Origin: Wolfiporia cocos
Lineage: Eukaryota > Basidiomycota > Agaricomycetes > Polyporales > Phaeolaceae
Assembly (NCBI GenBank): GCA_029448655.1
Contig: JACCLO010000009.1
Span: forward strand, 2,170,001-2,234,000
Reading direction: 5' to 3'
DNA length: 64,000 nucleotides
Below, piece after piece: positions 1-11,390 of this stretch (the first letter of the stretch is position 1; each line of letters opens with the position of its first letter). The position numbers were made by a program, and so were the translations under genes. The notes beneath the pieces were generated by a model, which made no database searches, was not told the DNA's origin, and saw only the letters and a list, made by a program, of their open reading frames with translations.

Positions 1-336
1 CGACTTTTCAACTAAACCGGAACTGACGCGATGACATTCATGTTCGTCGAGAACCACACGAAGAACATCTGGTATAGCCTTTTGTCCGTCCTCTCCGAGG
101 GCGAGATGGGGTCAATCCTTACAAGAATCGCATCAGCACATGCGCATTCAACTATAACAAAACGCGCACCCATTTGTCTCTACTCCATATCGAACCAGCA
201 GCGATGTCGCTCTGTCTAGGAGAGATTGTTCAGCAGGCGCGGGCGAGGCGATCTCGTGGTCCAACTCGGGGTCTTGCTTATCTAACGCCTCCAACTCTGT
301 GAACGGTGAGCATTCGAGTTGCTCTGTGTTGCTCAT
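1..336 (-). CDS. NCS1 purine/cytosine permease, 5' exons (runs off left edge)
   Basis: This is the N-terminal part of a membrane permease of the NCS1 (purine-cytosine/FCY2-like) family. The proposed start is the ATG at 336. Exon 1 is 336-170, ending in the FGVETNG-like stretch; intron 169-118 is GT..AG. Exon 2 is 117-28, encoding a GIDPISPSER-like loop and the start of TM1 (FFVWFSTNMNV), followed by a GT donor at 27. Both splice positions and phases match the complete paralogue at 6839-8989, which fixes the reading frame and favours start 336 over an in-frame ATG at 366. The remaining ten or so exons lie outside the window. No defect is seen in the visible part. Substrate (cytosine, purines or related compounds) is family knowledge only. 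Confidence 0.85.
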
Positions 337-1519
337 CGTGGCGTCGGAGCGAGCCCCTGCAGACACTGAAGGTCATTCGTGTGTTGCAAGATTCGGGCAC
401 GGGCGCTGCGAAAGATGCGAGGTAGAGCAGGTCGCTGATTATGTGTGCGCGAGAGACCGAGAGAGGGAGAGGGAATGCGAACAAACTCAGCAGCAAACGA
501 ATGTCTGCAGCGTTGCGAACGGTTGTGTATTCAAGAATAGACGAATGACTGGGAAACTAAACGACTATTGTGCTTACTAGTGACCGCCTATTCGCGCGTA
601 CGTCTCGCGCTATTCAAAGTCAAGTTCGATACGAGAAAGCGCGGGATGATAATCTTTTTCATACATAGGTTACAAAGTTGAAGAGGCGACGGAATGAGTG
701 AATGAACCTAAACATTAATGAAGACACTAACCGAAAACGACGTAGTGATAATGCCAGATCAGGCAGGAAGGACGATGTGAAGGAAAGAAGAAATGGGAGC
801 CGCGTGAAGCAGGTTACGTCCGCTAGACTCTAACGATGCGCAATGGCAATTAGCTGATTGCGACCGTGTACATGTCTTGCAGTTTACTTGCGCATCGTCC
901 TCGAGCTCTACGTCCCGTCAGTTCGCAACATCCGTGAGTTCAAGCTTCGCGCCCGGGTAGAGTCGATGGGGAGCAGTATAGCACAAGAGAATACGTACTG
1001 TAGATCGGGGCCAAGCACACGAATATGTGGCCGCTACAGGGAGTATAGTGTTCTGTTCAAAATATATCAACGCGCGGGATGAATGCATGCGCCACGCAAG
1101 TGCTATCGTGCTGAGAGCGACGATCTTGACAGCATGCTAGCAGAAGCATTGTTGGTCCTGTCGAGATGGGGCCTGTGGGCACCACGCCGAGAATGACATG
1201 AGGACGCGAGTCCACCTCAAAGCTACACGGGCATAATCCTGATTAAATGCAGCTAGAGGACTTCCATGTTAGATCACCGCTACTAAGAATATAAGCGCGG
1301 TAACATACCGTGATTGCTGGATTGAACTCCTGCCTTCGGAGTCGTACGTCCGCGTCGACGCAATGGCGAGCATCGTGGAACCACTCTAATGTGCAACGAC
1401 TATTCACTGATGTATTAAGAGTTGTAAGTATAGAGAGCATGAAGGCATGAGAGAGATGCCAGAGAATATTACAGCCGCTATGGGTCAATGTCATAAAGTC
1501 GTGAAACGTCCTGTATCTA
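337..1519. other. Intergenic, no gene recognised
   Basis: This is the spacer between the start of the left-edge permease and the 3' end of the OSBP-like gene. Six-frame reading gives only short ORFs without recognisable motifs. I see no tRNA, terminal repeats or tandem array. It should contain the permease promoter, next to 337, and the OSBP terminator region. Confidence 0.5.
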
Positions 1520-3378
1520 TCAAGGCTCTGCAGAGCTAGAACCTTCCAGGGGGTATACAATGTCCTCTTTCAATTCCTCTTCCAGGGCCTTTCGTCCTTC
1601 CGCAGTCAGTGTGGGCAGTCCAGATTCAACATCCTTCTCGAAGTATGTCGGGACAAACCTTAACATGACGTCAGCATCACACACCGCACAGAAAATTGGG
1701 AAAGACATACTCGATACCCTTCCGCTTCCGCTCTGCAGCATCGTCTCGCTGCTTCTGCTCGATGGCCAGCTTGTGCTTCGTCGCCTCTCCATACTCCTTC
1801 GCGAGCAGCCTGCTCGTCACGTTCTCCCACAACTTCCTGCTCTCGTTCGGCAACTGCTTCTCCAACGGCCGCACGGCCTTTGGGATGACGTGCAACGTTG
1901 ACAGATCGATGAGCGTCGCGTAGTCGCTGCTCGACGCGTTTGCGCGCTTCCAGCGAATGCGGTGCTTCCACGAGCCGTCCACCGTCGCGAGTACGCGGTC
2001 GCGGGGCACGTGCTTGACGCGGGTCCACTCTTGGTGCCGCGTCTCACCTGGGGTACACGTATGGATGACACCCTCGACGAGGAAGTGCGCCCTGCCGAGC
2101 CACGACTCCTCCTTGTACTCTATGATCGCACGCAGCTTCTCGTCGCCCTCGCCGCCGCTACACTCGATGATGGTCGCTTCGCCCATGGTGATGTAGAAGC
2201 TCCCGCGGAACATGCCATTGACGGATCCGATCGGGTGCGTGATATGGTACGTCTCACCGGCGCCGGGCCCGCCCGTGAGGCGGACAAAGAGGCCCTTGTT
2301 GAACGTCCCGGGCACGATGCGAAGCGAGGTGCCCGAGACCTTGGCCGATATCTGGTCGATGCCCGCGAGTTCAACGCCGCGGCTGGGGCACGCGGCAAGG
2401 AACGCGGATACGGGCGGGTGGTGCGAGATCTGCTCGGTGAGGAACGCGATGCGCACGCGCGGCCTGCCGTCCGCGGCGGGGGCGTCGTCGGCCTCGAGCA
2501 GCTCCACGTTCGCGGCGGAGGCGTCGTCCTCCGCGAGGTCCAGGTTTGACATGTCCGCATCGAGGTTCGTCTCGAGCAGGCTCGGCGACGTCGCGGGCGT
2601 GCTCTTGCCCGGCGTCGACGTGCCCTTGCTGAGCGCGCTTGCGCCGCTCTTGGCGCTCTTGCCGCTGACGATACTTGCCGTCTCGGATGCCGGGATGCGC
2701 GGCGTTTGAGAGGGCGTGGGCGCAAGAGTTGAATATGTCGACTCTGCCGCAGCAGGAGTGAGATATAGATGCTGTATGGGCGGCTCCAACGGGTCTGAGG
2801 GATACGAGACCGGAATCACATCCCAGTGTGAACGAAAGTGCTCTCCGAGTACGGAGTTGTAGGGCTTGCAGACCTTGCCGTGCTACATGAATTGTTAGCG
2901 ACGAGTCATCCAGAAGGTTTGTGATCAAGGACAGCACTCACGATGAACTTGAGGTCCTTGGAGAACGTGAACCTGAGTACAGCAAGCATGCGCTCGAAGG
3001 GATCGTCGGAGTCGTTGATGCTACACGTATTGCGTCTTGTAAGTGAGCATGCCAGGTGAGCAGTACGCTAGATACGCAACGCAGCAAGGAGGTCTGGTCG
3101 GTCCAAGTAGTGCCAGTACTCTAGATTTGGGATGGGCTCCAGCAACGATGCTGGCAGCGACAACCGCCTGTAAGTACAGTGTGAGCAGCCCTCTCAAGAG
3201 CGCGTCGCCCTTGCAGCTCGTACATTGATGCAATGTCCTTGACACCAAGACATTTCTTGAGGAGCGACACAATCATCTTGAGTTTGCCACTTTCCCCAGA
3301 GTCGCCCGTGTCGGGGACAAAAATGGGCTGAGAGTTCTCATCATCAATTTGATTGTCAGCGAAATCAGTAGGAGGCAT
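1520..3378 (-). CDS. Oxysterol-binding protein homologue (ORP/OSH family)
   Basis: Lipid-transfer protein of the OSBP-related family, which exchanges sterols or phosphoinositides at membrane contact sites. Five exons: 3378-3224, 3167-3081, 3020-2942, 2882-1711 and 1658-1520; together 1632 nt, 543 residues, frame-continuous. The ORD core is clear: a leucine-rich lid region, KPYNSVLGEHFR in exon 4, and the family signature EQISHHPP at about residues 257-264. An unusual feature is a roughly 100-residue Ser/Ala/Thr- and then Asp/Glu-rich insert (about residues 150-245) between the KPYN motif and the signature. There is no PH domain or ankyrin repeat, so this is a short ORP. The start at 3378 is the first ATG of the frame that splices correctly into exon 2. 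No disabling changes seen. Confidence 0.93.
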
Positions 3379-3515
3379 CGTGAGCAAGCAGTGGAAACGA
3401 AAACAAAAGGTAAATGTCAGGAAACAAGGAGTGATTATTAGAATGGAGAGCGCCATCAACAATAGACGAATTAGGACAGCAACGCGCTCTTTACGTAACG
3501 ATGATCCAAAAAGAA

Positions 3516-3597
3516 TGGTTCGACCCAGGTTCGAACTGGGGACCTCCTGTGCACTTGCATGTGAGACAGACGTGATAACCAACTACACCACCGAACC
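3516..3597 (-). tRNA. tRNA-Val, anticodon CAC, with a short intron
   Basis: On the minus strand the sequence folds as a tRNA: a 7-bp acceptor stem (GGTTCGG with TCGAACC, one G-T pair), a D arm, an anticodon stem TCTGT/ACAGG with anticodon CAC, and a T arm CCCAG/CTGGG around TTCGAAC. An intron of about 8 nt sits at the canonical position just 3' of the anticodon. It lies in the roughly 315-bp space between the divergent OSBP-like and PIG-A genes. Intact A and B boxes indicate a functional Pol III gene. Confidence 0.9.
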
Positions 3598-3693
3598 GCT
3601 AGAAAATGTGCATGTTCCATAATCAACATTTAATATGCCTCCATTGTTAACAGCCGGGGGCACAGGGGCACAACCTTGCTCGCGATCGTCGAA

Positions 3694-5545
3694 ATGAAGA
3701 GTCGTCTCAACATAGCGTACAACACTTAGCCGTGAGATCAATGCATGTAGACTGACTCATAAATCTGCTAGGATGGTTTGCGACTTCTTTTACCCCGATG
3801 TCGGCGGGGTGGAGAATCACATTTATATGCTCAGTGCGAATCTCATCCGCCGAGGTCATAAAGTAACTATGAACCGCTATCTTTCCTGCCCCTAGCTAAT
3901 TTCTAGGTGGCGGTCATTACCCACAGTCACCCTCCAGACCGCGTTGGCGTACGGTGGCTCCTCCCTGCGCTGAAGGTCTACTACCTGCCATTCGTGACTA
4001 TCGCTTCTTCTGCTACCCTGCCCAACTTTTTCACTTTTCTTCCTTATCTGCGGACTATTGTGATCCGAGAGGGTATCGATGTGATACATTCTCATGCGAG
4101 CCTTTCCTCCTTAGCGCATGAAGGCATCTTTCACGCACATCTATTGGGCGCGCGCACGGTATTTACAGATCACAGTCTATTCGGATTTGACGATGCAGCA
4201 TCTATATTGACAAATAAGCTGCTGGAAGCTGCGCTCAGGAATGTCGACGCAGTCATTTGTGTCTCGCACACAGGGTATGTCGCAGGCTTGGGTCCTTGGC
4301 AGTTGTACTTTCCAAATCTTTCATTTCACAGCCGGGAAAACACAGTCCTCAGAGCGAACCTGGTTCCCAAGACAGTCTATGTGATCCCTAACGCCCTCGT
4401 TGCTGATCAATTTAAGCCCTCACCGCCCCAAGAACCACCCGAAATAGGTAACCGGATTTTATCTTCGCTGTTCTCCCTGCTAACCTCCCTAGTTACAATT
4501 GTTGTAATCTCTCGATTGGCTTATCGCAAAGGCATAGATCTACTTGTAGCTACTGCACCACGAATATGTGCCTTGTTTCCAAACGTTAGATTCGTCGTTG
4601 GTACGTTCTCACAGGGCATTGAGGCATCGACGAATTTGACCGAAAATGTGTAGGAGGTGACGGGCCAAAATTGATCGACTTGCTACAGATGAGAGAGAAG
4701 CATATGCTACAGGACCGGATTGAAATGCTGGGGCCCGTCCGCCATAGCGATGTTCGTGATGTAAGACCTGTTTATTCAAGGTTTCGAGTGCTACCTCGTT
4801 AAACGCATATCTCATCAGGTCCTTGTGCGAGGGTCTATCTTCATGAACACCTCCCTCACCGAGTCGTTCGGCATTGCCATCCTGGAAGCAGCGTGTGCTG
4901 GCCTCTACGTTGTGTCTACGCGGGTGGGAGGTGTCCCTGAGATCCTACCAGAGGACATGATCTCGTTCGCCAACCCCGACGAAGATGGTACGTGATGTCC
5001 CCTATCGCATGTCTATCATATTTGTTTCTGATTAAAGCATATACACTTGATGAAAGACGTCGTCCGCGCAATGTCCGAGGCTATCAACATCGTATCCCAA
5101 GGAAAACACGACCCGTTCCGTGCCCACAAGCGTGTTCGCGGCTTCTATGATTGGGGCAACATCACAGAGCGCACGGAAAAGGTGTACGCGGCCGTACTGG
5201 AGTCGGAACCGTACGACTTCTGGACCCGCATGCAGCGGTAAGCAAGCAGAGCTTGTATGGCATCGGACCTACCTGAGTTGACACAGGACGCTGGATCTCG
5301 GACGCTTCGCGGGTCCTATATTCGCAATCATCCTGGTTGTCGACTGTCTGTTCTTTATGTTCCTCGAGTGGTGGCTGCCGGCGGATAGTATCGACCGAGT
5401 GCGCATGCACTGGGACCAAAACCAATTTGCGGAGGTACGACACCCTTCCGAGACATGCGCATACGTTGCCTGACTGGTGATATCGAAGCTTGCTCGCGAA
5501 TACAAGCGGCGCGGGAACCCATCTTGTAGCAGCACAAACGATTGA
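3694..5545 (+). CDS. GPI3: GPI-GlcNAc transferase catalytic subunit (PIG-A/GPI3/SPT14)
   Basis: GT4-family glycosyltransferase that adds GlcNAc from UDP-GlcNAc to phosphatidylinositol on the cytosolic face of the ER, the first step of GPI-anchor synthesis. Ten exons: 3694-3716, 3772-3862, 3907-4274, 4332-4447, 4493-4600, 4654-4760, 4819-4987, 5057-5237, 5287-5434 and 5489-5545. They total 1368 nt (455 residues) and every junction keeps frame. Diagnostic stretches are [16 protein letters not shown] near the N terminus, [36 protein letters not shown], the GT4 E-x7-E motif in [13 protein letters not shown], and a C-terminal membrane anchor ([20 protein letters not shown]). The 23-nt first exon was placed by homology of MxxRxNIAMVCDFF. 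A single-copy housekeeping gene with no defects. Confidence 0.96.
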
Positions 5546-6838
5546 CAGATCTATGAGCCGCGCAGGAGGGCCAATATCAGCTCGATGATTATCTCGCCTG
5601 CTCCGAGTCACGACCAACTGCGGGATATAAATGTTTGTCATCATCATCATCATCATCATCCGAGTCATGACCACTTGCCTACTATCACTGGCCCACATGT
5701 GCAATCGCAACAGCAATGCAATTTCGCCTCTAGTTCCCCTCCTTCGAATTCAAAAATTATGAAGATTTGTACACTATGACTATATTACAATCCGCATGAT
5801 CTTGTCAAATCAGATTATAAAAAACTCTAGTAGATGAAGAGGAAAAAATGAACAATGTCAATCAGAGTTATTGATGGACTTCGGCTCAGTCTTCACCTTG
5901 ACGAAATCCTTCCAAAATAACAATGCGTCTTCTCAATATACTTGAGGCTTCACGTGTAATTTTCCGAGGGGAATTGTGCATTGTGTCAATATAGAGAGGC
6001 AGATTGCAGTCAAAGTGTGACATCAGCCACATCCTCAGTCGGCAAATCTGAACTCAGCCTCTGATGCCTGGTGGCTTAGTGGTTGCAATGCACCGATGGC
6101 GTCATGCCGTTTGATGCCGCGCGTTCGGCAATTTGGCGATCGTGACTGATGGCGTGACCGATGCTCGGAGAAAAGTTGCATTGCTGTTGCGATGCTTTAC
6201 GGGCTTCGGTATCATGCAGCATGCACTTTCGTAGGTTCGAAAAAATATATCCTATACTAGAGATGCATAGTCATCATTTAAACAAGATCCCGAGGGATTT
6301 GGGCTTGATTTCATGAAGATAGAGGCAAAACTCGGCGGGACATGCGAAAAAGTTGCATATGTGGGCCAGTGATAGTATCTTCGCTCTTGTGCACATGGGC
6401 GGCTATCTTACTACATCGGTCATGCAACAAGTACCACTATAGATCATGGCGCTCGGTAGGCCTTATCATATCCCCGACATCGGAAATGCTGCAGGCCGAC
6501 CTGGCTAACCGACGCCCCAACCCTGGAGCTCCGGGACTGGTTCATTGTAATAGCTGACACTACCATAATCCACGAGTTTGACGCCTTGTATGATCTTACA
6601 CTCTTATCCGCGCCCCGTATGTGGACATCTGTTCTTGCATTGAGCAATCCCACTTCGAGGCGTCACGCGAAGCTGCTGGGAACTCCCAACATTATGAGCT
6701 TCATATCAGACGACAGAACATTGTTGTCTCATATCGTCGCTATCTTTGCCCCCTGGCACGTGATGATATAGGCTGATTTAAGATGGTCACGGAACATGGT
6801 GATAGCGACTCTTGTTTGTTCCTGCTCTTCGTGATACC
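5546..6838. other. Intergenic, no gene recognised
   Basis: Spacer between PIG-A and the second NCS1 permease. Only short unsupported ORFs are found in either strand. It contains the (CAT)n microsatellite listed separately and probably the permease promoter towards 6838. A stretch near 6068 resembles a tRNA D arm but lacks a B box. Confidence 0.5.
5639..5661. repeat. (CAT)n microsatellite
   Basis: Between seven and eight perfect CAT units in the 3' flank of PIG-A. A useful length marker; no function seen. Confidence 0.9.
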
Positions 6839-8989
6839 ATGAGCGAAACTCGGCTTCACGGGGCAATTCCCGCATCCGAGTCTCTCGAAAATGAGAAGTC
6901 TATTGATTTTTCGGAACCCACTGAGGACGTTGTCCCAGCGTCGAAGGCGCGAAGGCTGTTCGACAGAGTCACTTCCTTCTTGACTCGGTTTGGTGTCGAA
7001 ACAAATGGGTATGAGAGACGTTTCTAATCTGAAGCTTAATTAGATTTTTGAGCTGTCTAGCACAGAATCGATCCAATTCCTCCTTCGGAACGCAAAGACC
7101 CTAGACTTTATCAGATGTTTTTCGTGTGGTTTTCGGTCAATATGAACGTGCTCTCGTCAGTCCAACCCTTGTCAATGAGGTTCTGGACTACCTTATGGGT
7201 TGCTGATGTATGACAGCTTTGGCACGGGGTCCGCGGGCCCAGCCTTTTACGGCTTGGGCTTACGGGAGTCTCTCATTACTCTGCTTGTCGTCGATTTAAT
7301 GTAGGTAGTTTCTCTATGTCTTTAAAACTGTCGTATCAGTGTTAACGCTACTCAGATCATGTACAATACCCGCATACTTGTGAGTAATGATCTGCGCCTT
7401 CTGTATCCCGTAGTTGTAGACTGGCCCACAGTGCTGTTTTTGGACCCAAACTCGGCATGCGATCAATGGTTCAGGCGCGATATACATGGGGGTCTGTACT
7501 CCCATCGTATAATTCATATTGGTTGCCTTACTGGATGTGGCGTACGTATAGATACTACGGGTCGATGCTTCCAAGCGCTCTAAACGTGTTCTCCATGGAG
7601 GGCTTCCTCATCCTGGACTGTATAATCGGGGGTCAAATGCTGGCCAGCGTCTCCAACGGACGCCTGAACGATACTCTTGGGATTGTCATCATCGGTCTCA
7701 TCTCCTTAGCGGTAGGTCTTCTCCGTCGCATGACCATGCGTGAAGTCTTTTACCTAAAGTACACACAGGTCACGTTCTTCGGTTATCGAGTGATCCATTG
7801 GTCTGTACAGAGCTGCCGCCTCTACGGCGCTCGTGCTGAAGTCACTTAATTGACAGGTATGAGAGTGTCGCTTGGATACCTAATGTGATCGCCTTCATCA
7901 TCATGCTCGGAGTGGGCGGTAAGCATCTTATCGTCGCTCCAGCGCCTGGGCCCGTGTCGCCCTCAATGATTATCACTTTTGCAACTACAACGGCTTCAAG
8001 TGTCATCAGTTGGTGCACCATGACCCCAGACTATGGGGTGTACCATATCCAAAATGCTTCCAGGTATGGAACCCGGATTCGCGGTGTATCGAATGTTCAA
8101 AATGTTCTAGACTCCGAGTATTCCTCTACACCTATGCCGGGTTCTTTGCGGCGAGTGTACGTGCGTAAGCGTTTCCGACGGGAGATAATTGCCGATATGC
8201 GCCTCTTCAGATAACTGCTCACATGCTCGGAGCTGCGTTTGCTGCCTCTGCTCTATCGGATCCTACATGGGGGTCAGGATTCGACAACGGTAATAACGTT
8301 GGCGGTCTTGTGGAGGCCGTACTGTCTCCTGCGGGTGGTTTTGGCAAATTCATTACTGTCATAGTCGCCCTATCTATCCCTAGCGCTTGCGCCCCGACCA
8401 TGTACACCTTCGCCTCAAGCCTCATGACAGTGAGCTACTATTTCGCGAAGGTCCCGAGATATATCTTCGCAATCATCTCGGCGGCAATGTCAGTTCACTA
8501 CTTCGTGGCAATGCCAATAGTTGCTGATCACTCGCATGGGTGCAGCCTTATCCCAATAGCGATTGTAGGTGCAACACGCTTCTACGCTACTTTCACGGAT
8601 GTGCTCAGTGAGTTCATCACAACTCGGTCAACACAATCTGACAGTCCGCAGGCATCATCGGATACTGGAGCGTGGTGCACGGAGTCATGATCCTGATCGA
8701 ACACTTTATATTCCGAAAAGACAATTACGCTGCCTACAATCTGGAAGATTGGAATCGACCTCGGCAACTGACACCGGGGATAGCAGCCCTGGCAGCATTC
8801 TTCTGTGCATTTGGTATCATTATCCCATGCATGAATCAGGCATGGTATGTTGGGCCAATTGCAGCCGCCGGTAGTGGGGACATCGGTATCATTGCAGGCA
8901 GTTGCGTGATTTGTATTTTGTATCCGGTGTTCAGGACGATCGAAAGGATCTATTCCAAAGAAACGCATCTTACGTCACAGGGTATATAG
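6839..8989 (+). CDS. NCS1 purine/cytosine permease (FCY2-like), complete
   Basis: Polytopic plasma-membrane symporter of the NCS1 family, expected to import cytosine, purines or related compounds. Twelve exons: 6839-7008, 7066-7155, 7217-7300, 7356-7379 (24 nt), 7432-7491, 7552-7711, 7769-7800 (32 nt), 7857-8063, 8111-8156, 8211-8488, 8546-8607 and 8652-8989. They sum to 1551 nt, 516 residues, with all phases consistent. Family hallmarks in order: GIDPIPPSER, SFGTGSAGPAFYGLG, FGPKLGMRSMVQARYTWG, a long run of hydrophobic segments including NVIAFIIMLGVGGKHL, HMLGAAFAAS, VPRYIFAIISAA and GATRFYATF. There is no in-frame stop or frameshift. It is a diverged paralogue of the permease at the left edge, in opposite orientation, and converges on the P450 gene 247 bp downstream. 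Confidence 0.93.
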
Positions 8990-9236
8990 TTATTGATAAA
9001 CACTCGTGATAACTGTTCGGGAGGCAGGGGAAACGCTGTGAATACATCTTCGTTTCGAGATGCGACGGGGGCATTGGGTTTGCACATCAGTGTGCAAAGG
9101 CACAGCGAGCAGATAGTGGCAGAGGGTCTCGCTGGATTATAGGGGTTCTGACACATACATACTCCTTAGTTTGTGTAGGTGTACCATAGCAAACTTGAGA
9201 CCGAGTCTCAAATCGAAAAGACACAAAGACAGATCT

Positions 9237-11390
9237 TCAAGTCTCCTCGTGACAACTCTTGCGATCACGCATGAGAGATAACAAGAGAGATTCAGCTTTC
9301 TCCGACCTAGGCCTAATAGAGCACTGGAATGGACGCGGATGACTGTGGCGGATATGAGTTGTGTACTCATACAAGCGAGATTATGCGCCCACCTGATCGT
9401 TCCGCTCGTATATTCGATGTCAGGTTCTACCACGACGCCATTCTTGACAGGTTTTGATATATCGAATACAGCCAAGGACATCGCGCACGAGAGGAAAATG
9501 GATGCCTCTGCGAGGTGCAAACCTAGAGCACAGAAACAATTACAGGCAGATCGTCAAAACAGCGATTGTAAGCCATACCTGGGCAGGTGCTGCATAGTGG
9601 CTTATGAGCAGGAGAATGGCGGCAGAGTTGAGAAACGCACCGCCTCCCAAATCCGAATGCGCAAACACGAGGATCTGGCTCTACAAACCTGTGATCGGAT
9701 TCTACGAATCGCTCAGGCTTAAAATCGAGTGGATCATGATATCTTTCAGGATCATGGAGGAATTTCCTGACTCTCGCGTTTGAGATCATGCATCTGACTT
9801 CGACAGATCTACGCCTACCAGATGTTTGGAACAATCAAGGTGCCTTCGGGTATGAAGTAACCTTGATATGTATCGTCCTGAGTTACCCGGTGCGCCACTC
9901 CTACACATCGTTCTGCATCAGAAGTACTGCACCCAGTAAATTGGTTGTACCTAGAGGAGCCACAGGGTTCCACCGCAAGACTTCCAAACAAAGCGCATTG
10001 AGGTACGGCAATTGATCCCGGTCGGCGAGGCAGGGAAGTCGGTCGGTCCCGATAGTGAGATCGATCTCCTGCTGTGCTTTCTTCTGCACATCGGGGTAGC
10101 ACATCATTGCAAGGAAAAAGGAATGGGTGGCAGAAACGGTCTACCGAAGTTTTAGCTCACGATTGTGCATGATTACTTCACTATATTTACGTACTGTATC
10201 TGCTCCGCCTACAGCACATCAGACAGATTAGGCTACGGATCAGCCTGGTAGTCAGAGTGTGCGCAGTACTCACCAGAGTAAAGGGTAGCAGCAGCTCCTT
10301 TCACAATCTGTTCCCGTTCGGGAGTAATCTCACCATCCAGATTGAGAGAAGTAAAGCTAGATATGACGGTGTCGTTTGCCTGCAGAATAGTTCAATTGGG
10401 ACAAGTGCATCTTGCGTTTGACGTGCTTACCATATGCTTCCTTGTAAACTCGAATGGGTCATTGCACATAGCATCCAGACCTTTCTTTGCTTCTCGTGCG
10501 ATAGACTTCCAGCCTGATCCTGGCATCCACGAAGGAACATGTTGCACTAAATGCAGTGTTAGTGTAAAGGCGTACTCGTGAATGAACTCTGAATAACGAA
10601 CAGATTGGAAAAAAGTCGACCAAAAAGGCACCAGGGGCAGTTATCGCAGAAAACAGTTGTATAGCCTCATCAGCGGTCTTAAGCATCGGGTCTTCGTCCA
10701 ACTCAACCTCATATCCGTATCCCATCTTCAGTATGATTGCTCCAGCGCTCCTGTGTCGCAGTCGATGATACGTTACCGGACCATACTTTGTGGGTGAGAC
10801 ACATACCTCCGCACCTCGTCCGCTAGGTAGTCGGGCCTACGCCAAATCCTTGACACGAAGTTGGATGTCTCGCGCTCAAGATGTGGTGCATAGCGCGTCA
10901 CACCAGCACGCGACCCCATGAACTTCGCCAACATGCGGCGTATCTCGCGGAAGACGTGCCCATAACGACTCAACACGAGAGTCTTGTCCCACCCGACCCA
11001 CTTGCTCCCTACAACGAGGTGTGGGCGATCTGAGTAAATCGCGCTCCTCTTCTCCAGCAGCTCGATCGTATCTTCAATCGAATTCAGGATGACCATTGTC
11101 TGTCCGAAAACCGTGACAGATACGATGCTACCTAGAAGTGTATATGTCTGCATGAGTCGTGGAACACGCGCTAAAATTCTGTAATACTCACCCCATCTGT
11201 CACTCCACTGTGAGAAGGTTTTCCATTGATGAGACGATGGAATGTCGAGGGCGTTGCCTAGGAATGGTACTCCTCTGGGACCAGGTGGGAGTGAACCCCG
11301 TCGCTTCCTGTGGTACCAGCTATGGAGAATATGGATAAAGAATACTGCGAATACGAAGTCAATGACCGAAGTGATGGTAAGTTGCGCCAT
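9237..11390 (-). CDS. Cytochrome P450 monooxygenase, copy 1, complete
   Basis: Membrane-anchored microsomal P450; the substrate cannot be read from sequence. Similar Agaricomycete proteins are often labelled O-methylsterigmatocystin-oxidoreductase-like. Twelve exons: 11390-11192, 11131-10807, 10750-10602, 10546-10431, 10379-10274, 10208-10195, 10140-9951, 9900-9819, 9766-9641, 9589-9579, 9522-9393 and 9342-9237; 1554 nt, 517 residues. Features: an N-terminal anchor helix, the hinge PPGPRGVPFLGN, I-helix GGADTT (in the 14-nt exon 6 and start of exon 7), K-helix CLEVLR (ExxR), FKPERF, and heme loop FGFGRRTCPG. The heme cysteine lies in the 11-nt exon 10. The ATG at 11390 gives a normal anchor; an in-frame ATG at 11423 is possible. 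No defects. Its exon 2-11 lengths are identical to copy 2 at 23936-26132. Confidence 0.94.

Noticed and set aside
1660..2725. Several long ORFs on both strands across the OSBP gene (for example 1962-2549 plus, 2725-2120 minus)
   Set aside because: GC-rich shadow frames; only the frame with KPYN and EQISHHPP splices coherently.
6061..6150. Possible tRNA (GGTGGCTTAGTGGTT resembles a D arm)
   Set aside because: No B box and no acceptor stem pairing.
6839..11390. Permease plus P450s as a biosynthetic gene cluster
   Set aside because: No backbone enzyme (PKS, NRPS, terpene synthase) in the window; tandem P450 duplication explains the array.
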